From: Lachnospiraceae bacterium
GTDB lineage: Bacteria > Bacillota > Clostridia > Lachnospirales > Lachnospiraceae
Assembly (NCBI GenBank): GCA_022510745.1
Contig: JAFLSY010000009.1
Location: forward strand, 62,001-126,000
Reading direction: 5' to 3'
Length of the DNA stretch: 64,000 bases
The notes below the pieces were generated by a model, which did no database searches, was not told where the DNA came from, and was given only the letters and a program-made list of their open reading frames with translations. The position numbers were made by a program, and so were the translations under genes. Positions 62,987 to 64,000 of this stretch are shown one piece after another (positions within the stretch are counted from its first letter, which is position 1; each line of letters begins with the position of its first letter).

Positions 62987-63035
62987 ATGAAACAGGGAGG
63001 GGAAGTAGGAGCAAGGGACTAAAAGGAGGTACTAT

Positions 63036-64000
63036 TTGCGAATTGATTCCAGTTTTATAGGAATGGAATCCGAAAGAAGATATACATCTTCATCAACTAG
63101 TAAGAACGGCCGGACCCAGGTAACGGATTACAGCAGGGGATCGGCATATGGAAGAACAGGAGCATTTGGAAATTTTGTGAGTCCGGATACGAATCAGAAC
63201 CTGAAGAAGAAGGGCGAAGATAAAAAGGACGCCGGAGACAATATGGCAACCAAAGACTCTATCATTGAACTGCGTGAACGGGTAGAGAGTATGAGAAGCG
63301 GCAGACTGAATTTACGTTCTTCCAGCATCAGTTCCCTGAATGAATTCAGGCAGGCCACCATCAGCTACATATTCAGTATCATGTTTGGCGGCAGCAGCAG
63401 ATGGAGCAATTTTTGGGGAGATCGTTTTTCACAGGGCGGTTATCAGAGCGATGTTGACAATCTGAAACGTTTAGGAATTAATGCCAGCGTTGTGAAAGTG
63501 AAACAAGAATATTCCTATGAAGAGAGTGAGACTACCTCTTTCTCCACAAAGGGAACGGTCAGGACTTCGGACGGCAGGGAAATCTCTTTCAATCTGGACA
63601 TCTATATGAGCCGCAGATTCAGTGAATATTTTGAAGAAGAAATGGAATATTTGCAGGTGGATACCTGCGATCCGTTAGTCATCAATTTTGACGGAGATGT
63701 GGCGGAACTTTCCGACCAGAAGTTCTATTTTGATATTGACGGTGACGGCGTTCTGGATGAAATTTCCCAGTTGGGCAGCGGCAGCGGATATCTGGCGCTG
63801 GACAAGAACGGAGACGGCATTATCAATGACGGTAATGAGTTATTCGGCCCTCAAAGCGGAAACGGTTTCGGTGATCTGGCAGCCTATGATGACGACGGAA
63901 ACGGCTGGATTGACGAGAACGATGCAATCTGGTCCAAACTTAAGATTTGGTGCAAGAATCCAGACGGTACGGATTCACTTTATACCTTGGCGGAGAAAGG
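63036..64000 (+). CDS. Calcium-binding-repeat protein, 3' end cut by the window
   Basis: It starts at TTG 63036 with AAAGGAGG 10 bases upstream and stays open to the window edge (321 codons). A Ser/Arg/Lys-rich N terminus (SFIGMESERRYTSSSTSKN) leads to a helical stretch (KDSIIELRERVESMRSG), then FSIMFGGSSRWSNFWGD, and from about 225 EF-hand-like loops FDIDGDGVLDE, LDKNGDGIINDG and YDDDGNGWIDENDA (Asp-x-Asp-x-Gly-x-Ile/Val-x-Asp), with a VINFDGD segment just before. No signal peptide is seen. It resembles VCBS/dockerin-like calcium-binding proteins of Clostridia; perhaps a secreted or flagellum-related protein. Function unknown. Confidence 0.75.
   Translation, partial: MRIDSSFIGMESERRYTSSSTSKNGRTQVTDYSRGSAYGRTGAFGNFVSPDTNQNLKKKGEDKKDAGDNMATKDSIIELRERVESMRSGRLNLRSSSISSLNEFRQATISYIFSIMFGGSSRWSNFWGDRFSQGGYQSDVDNLKRLGINASVVKVKQEYSYEESETTSFSTKGTVRTSDGREISFNLDIYMSRRFSEYFEEEMEYLQVDTCDPLVINFDGDVAELSDQKFYFDIDGDGVLDEISQLGSGSGYLALDKNGDGIINDGNELFGPQSGNGFGDLAAYDDDGNGWIDENDAIWSKLKIWCKNPDGTDSLYTLAEK

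Overview
The window looks like chromosomal DNA of an anaerobic, spore-forming, glycogen-storing member of the Clostridia, most likely Lachnospiraceae. Supporting genes are spoVG, spoVT, the paired glgC/glgD, glgP, the pth-mfd cluster, a DnaD/DnaI-type helicase-loading pair, bioY and queT transporters, a T-box in front of ileS, and many Clostridia-style lipoproteins. There is no rRNA, tRNA, CRISPR array or complete insertion sequence.

Layout. 1-20 kb is an accessory mosaic, visibly AT-richer than the rest, made of single genes: a P-loop kinase-like protein, a BspA-like leucine-rich repeat lipoprotein, an ATPase + TOPRIM-like nuclease pair (RloA/RloB type, a candidate defence system) bracketed by two serine-recombinase 3' remnants, Nudix, HAD and GNAT enzymes, orphan immunity-like proteins, a serine hydrolase, a double-flavodoxin protein, a TauE/SafE exporter, and an ABC exporter behind a transcription attenuator. 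20.5-27 kb is a minus-strand housekeeping block: queT (preQ1-type leader), bioY, prs, helicase loader, dnaD, a cluster of seven DnaA-box-like 9-mers, and murC. 27-36 kb is a plus-strand core block: glgC-glgD-spoVG, pth-mfd, a 33-aa small protein, a sugar kinase and spoVT. 36-44 kb holds an unknown protein followed by a very unusual beta-propeller/sensor/MFS fusion, then pncB and a diguanylate cyclase. 44.4-51.2 kb is an Ile T-box riboswitch leading a GNAT gene and ileS, then glgP. 51-62.8 kb has a CapA-like lipoprotein, an orphan BlaR1-type peptidase, a HigB/HigA-like toxin-antitoxin module with a frameshifted toxin, an aconitase-family hydratase, two tandem solute-binding lipoproteins and a DUF368 lipid-carrier translocase. 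The right edge cuts a protein with calcium-binding repeats that sits behind a terminator-bearing leader RNA.

The most novel structure I see is a family of six intergenic hairpins at 13.4, 57.5-57.65 and 61.74-61.95 kb. The apical core is nearly invariant (TCAGATGC-NNNN-GCATTC, closed by a covarying short stem), but each copy sits on a different, locus-specific outer stem of 8-18 bp. Copies occur at gene ends, two pairs are inverted, one copy contains a stop codon, and at least one is also an intrinsic terminator. I know of no described family with this design.

Functional links: glgC/glgD and glgP make and break glycogen; pncB and prs feed nucleotide and NAD metabolism; murC and DUF368 serve the cell wall. 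RloA/RloB, the toxin-antitoxin module and the orphan immunity proteins belong to the conflict repertoire. All functions come from reading the sequence and family knowledge; no database search was run.
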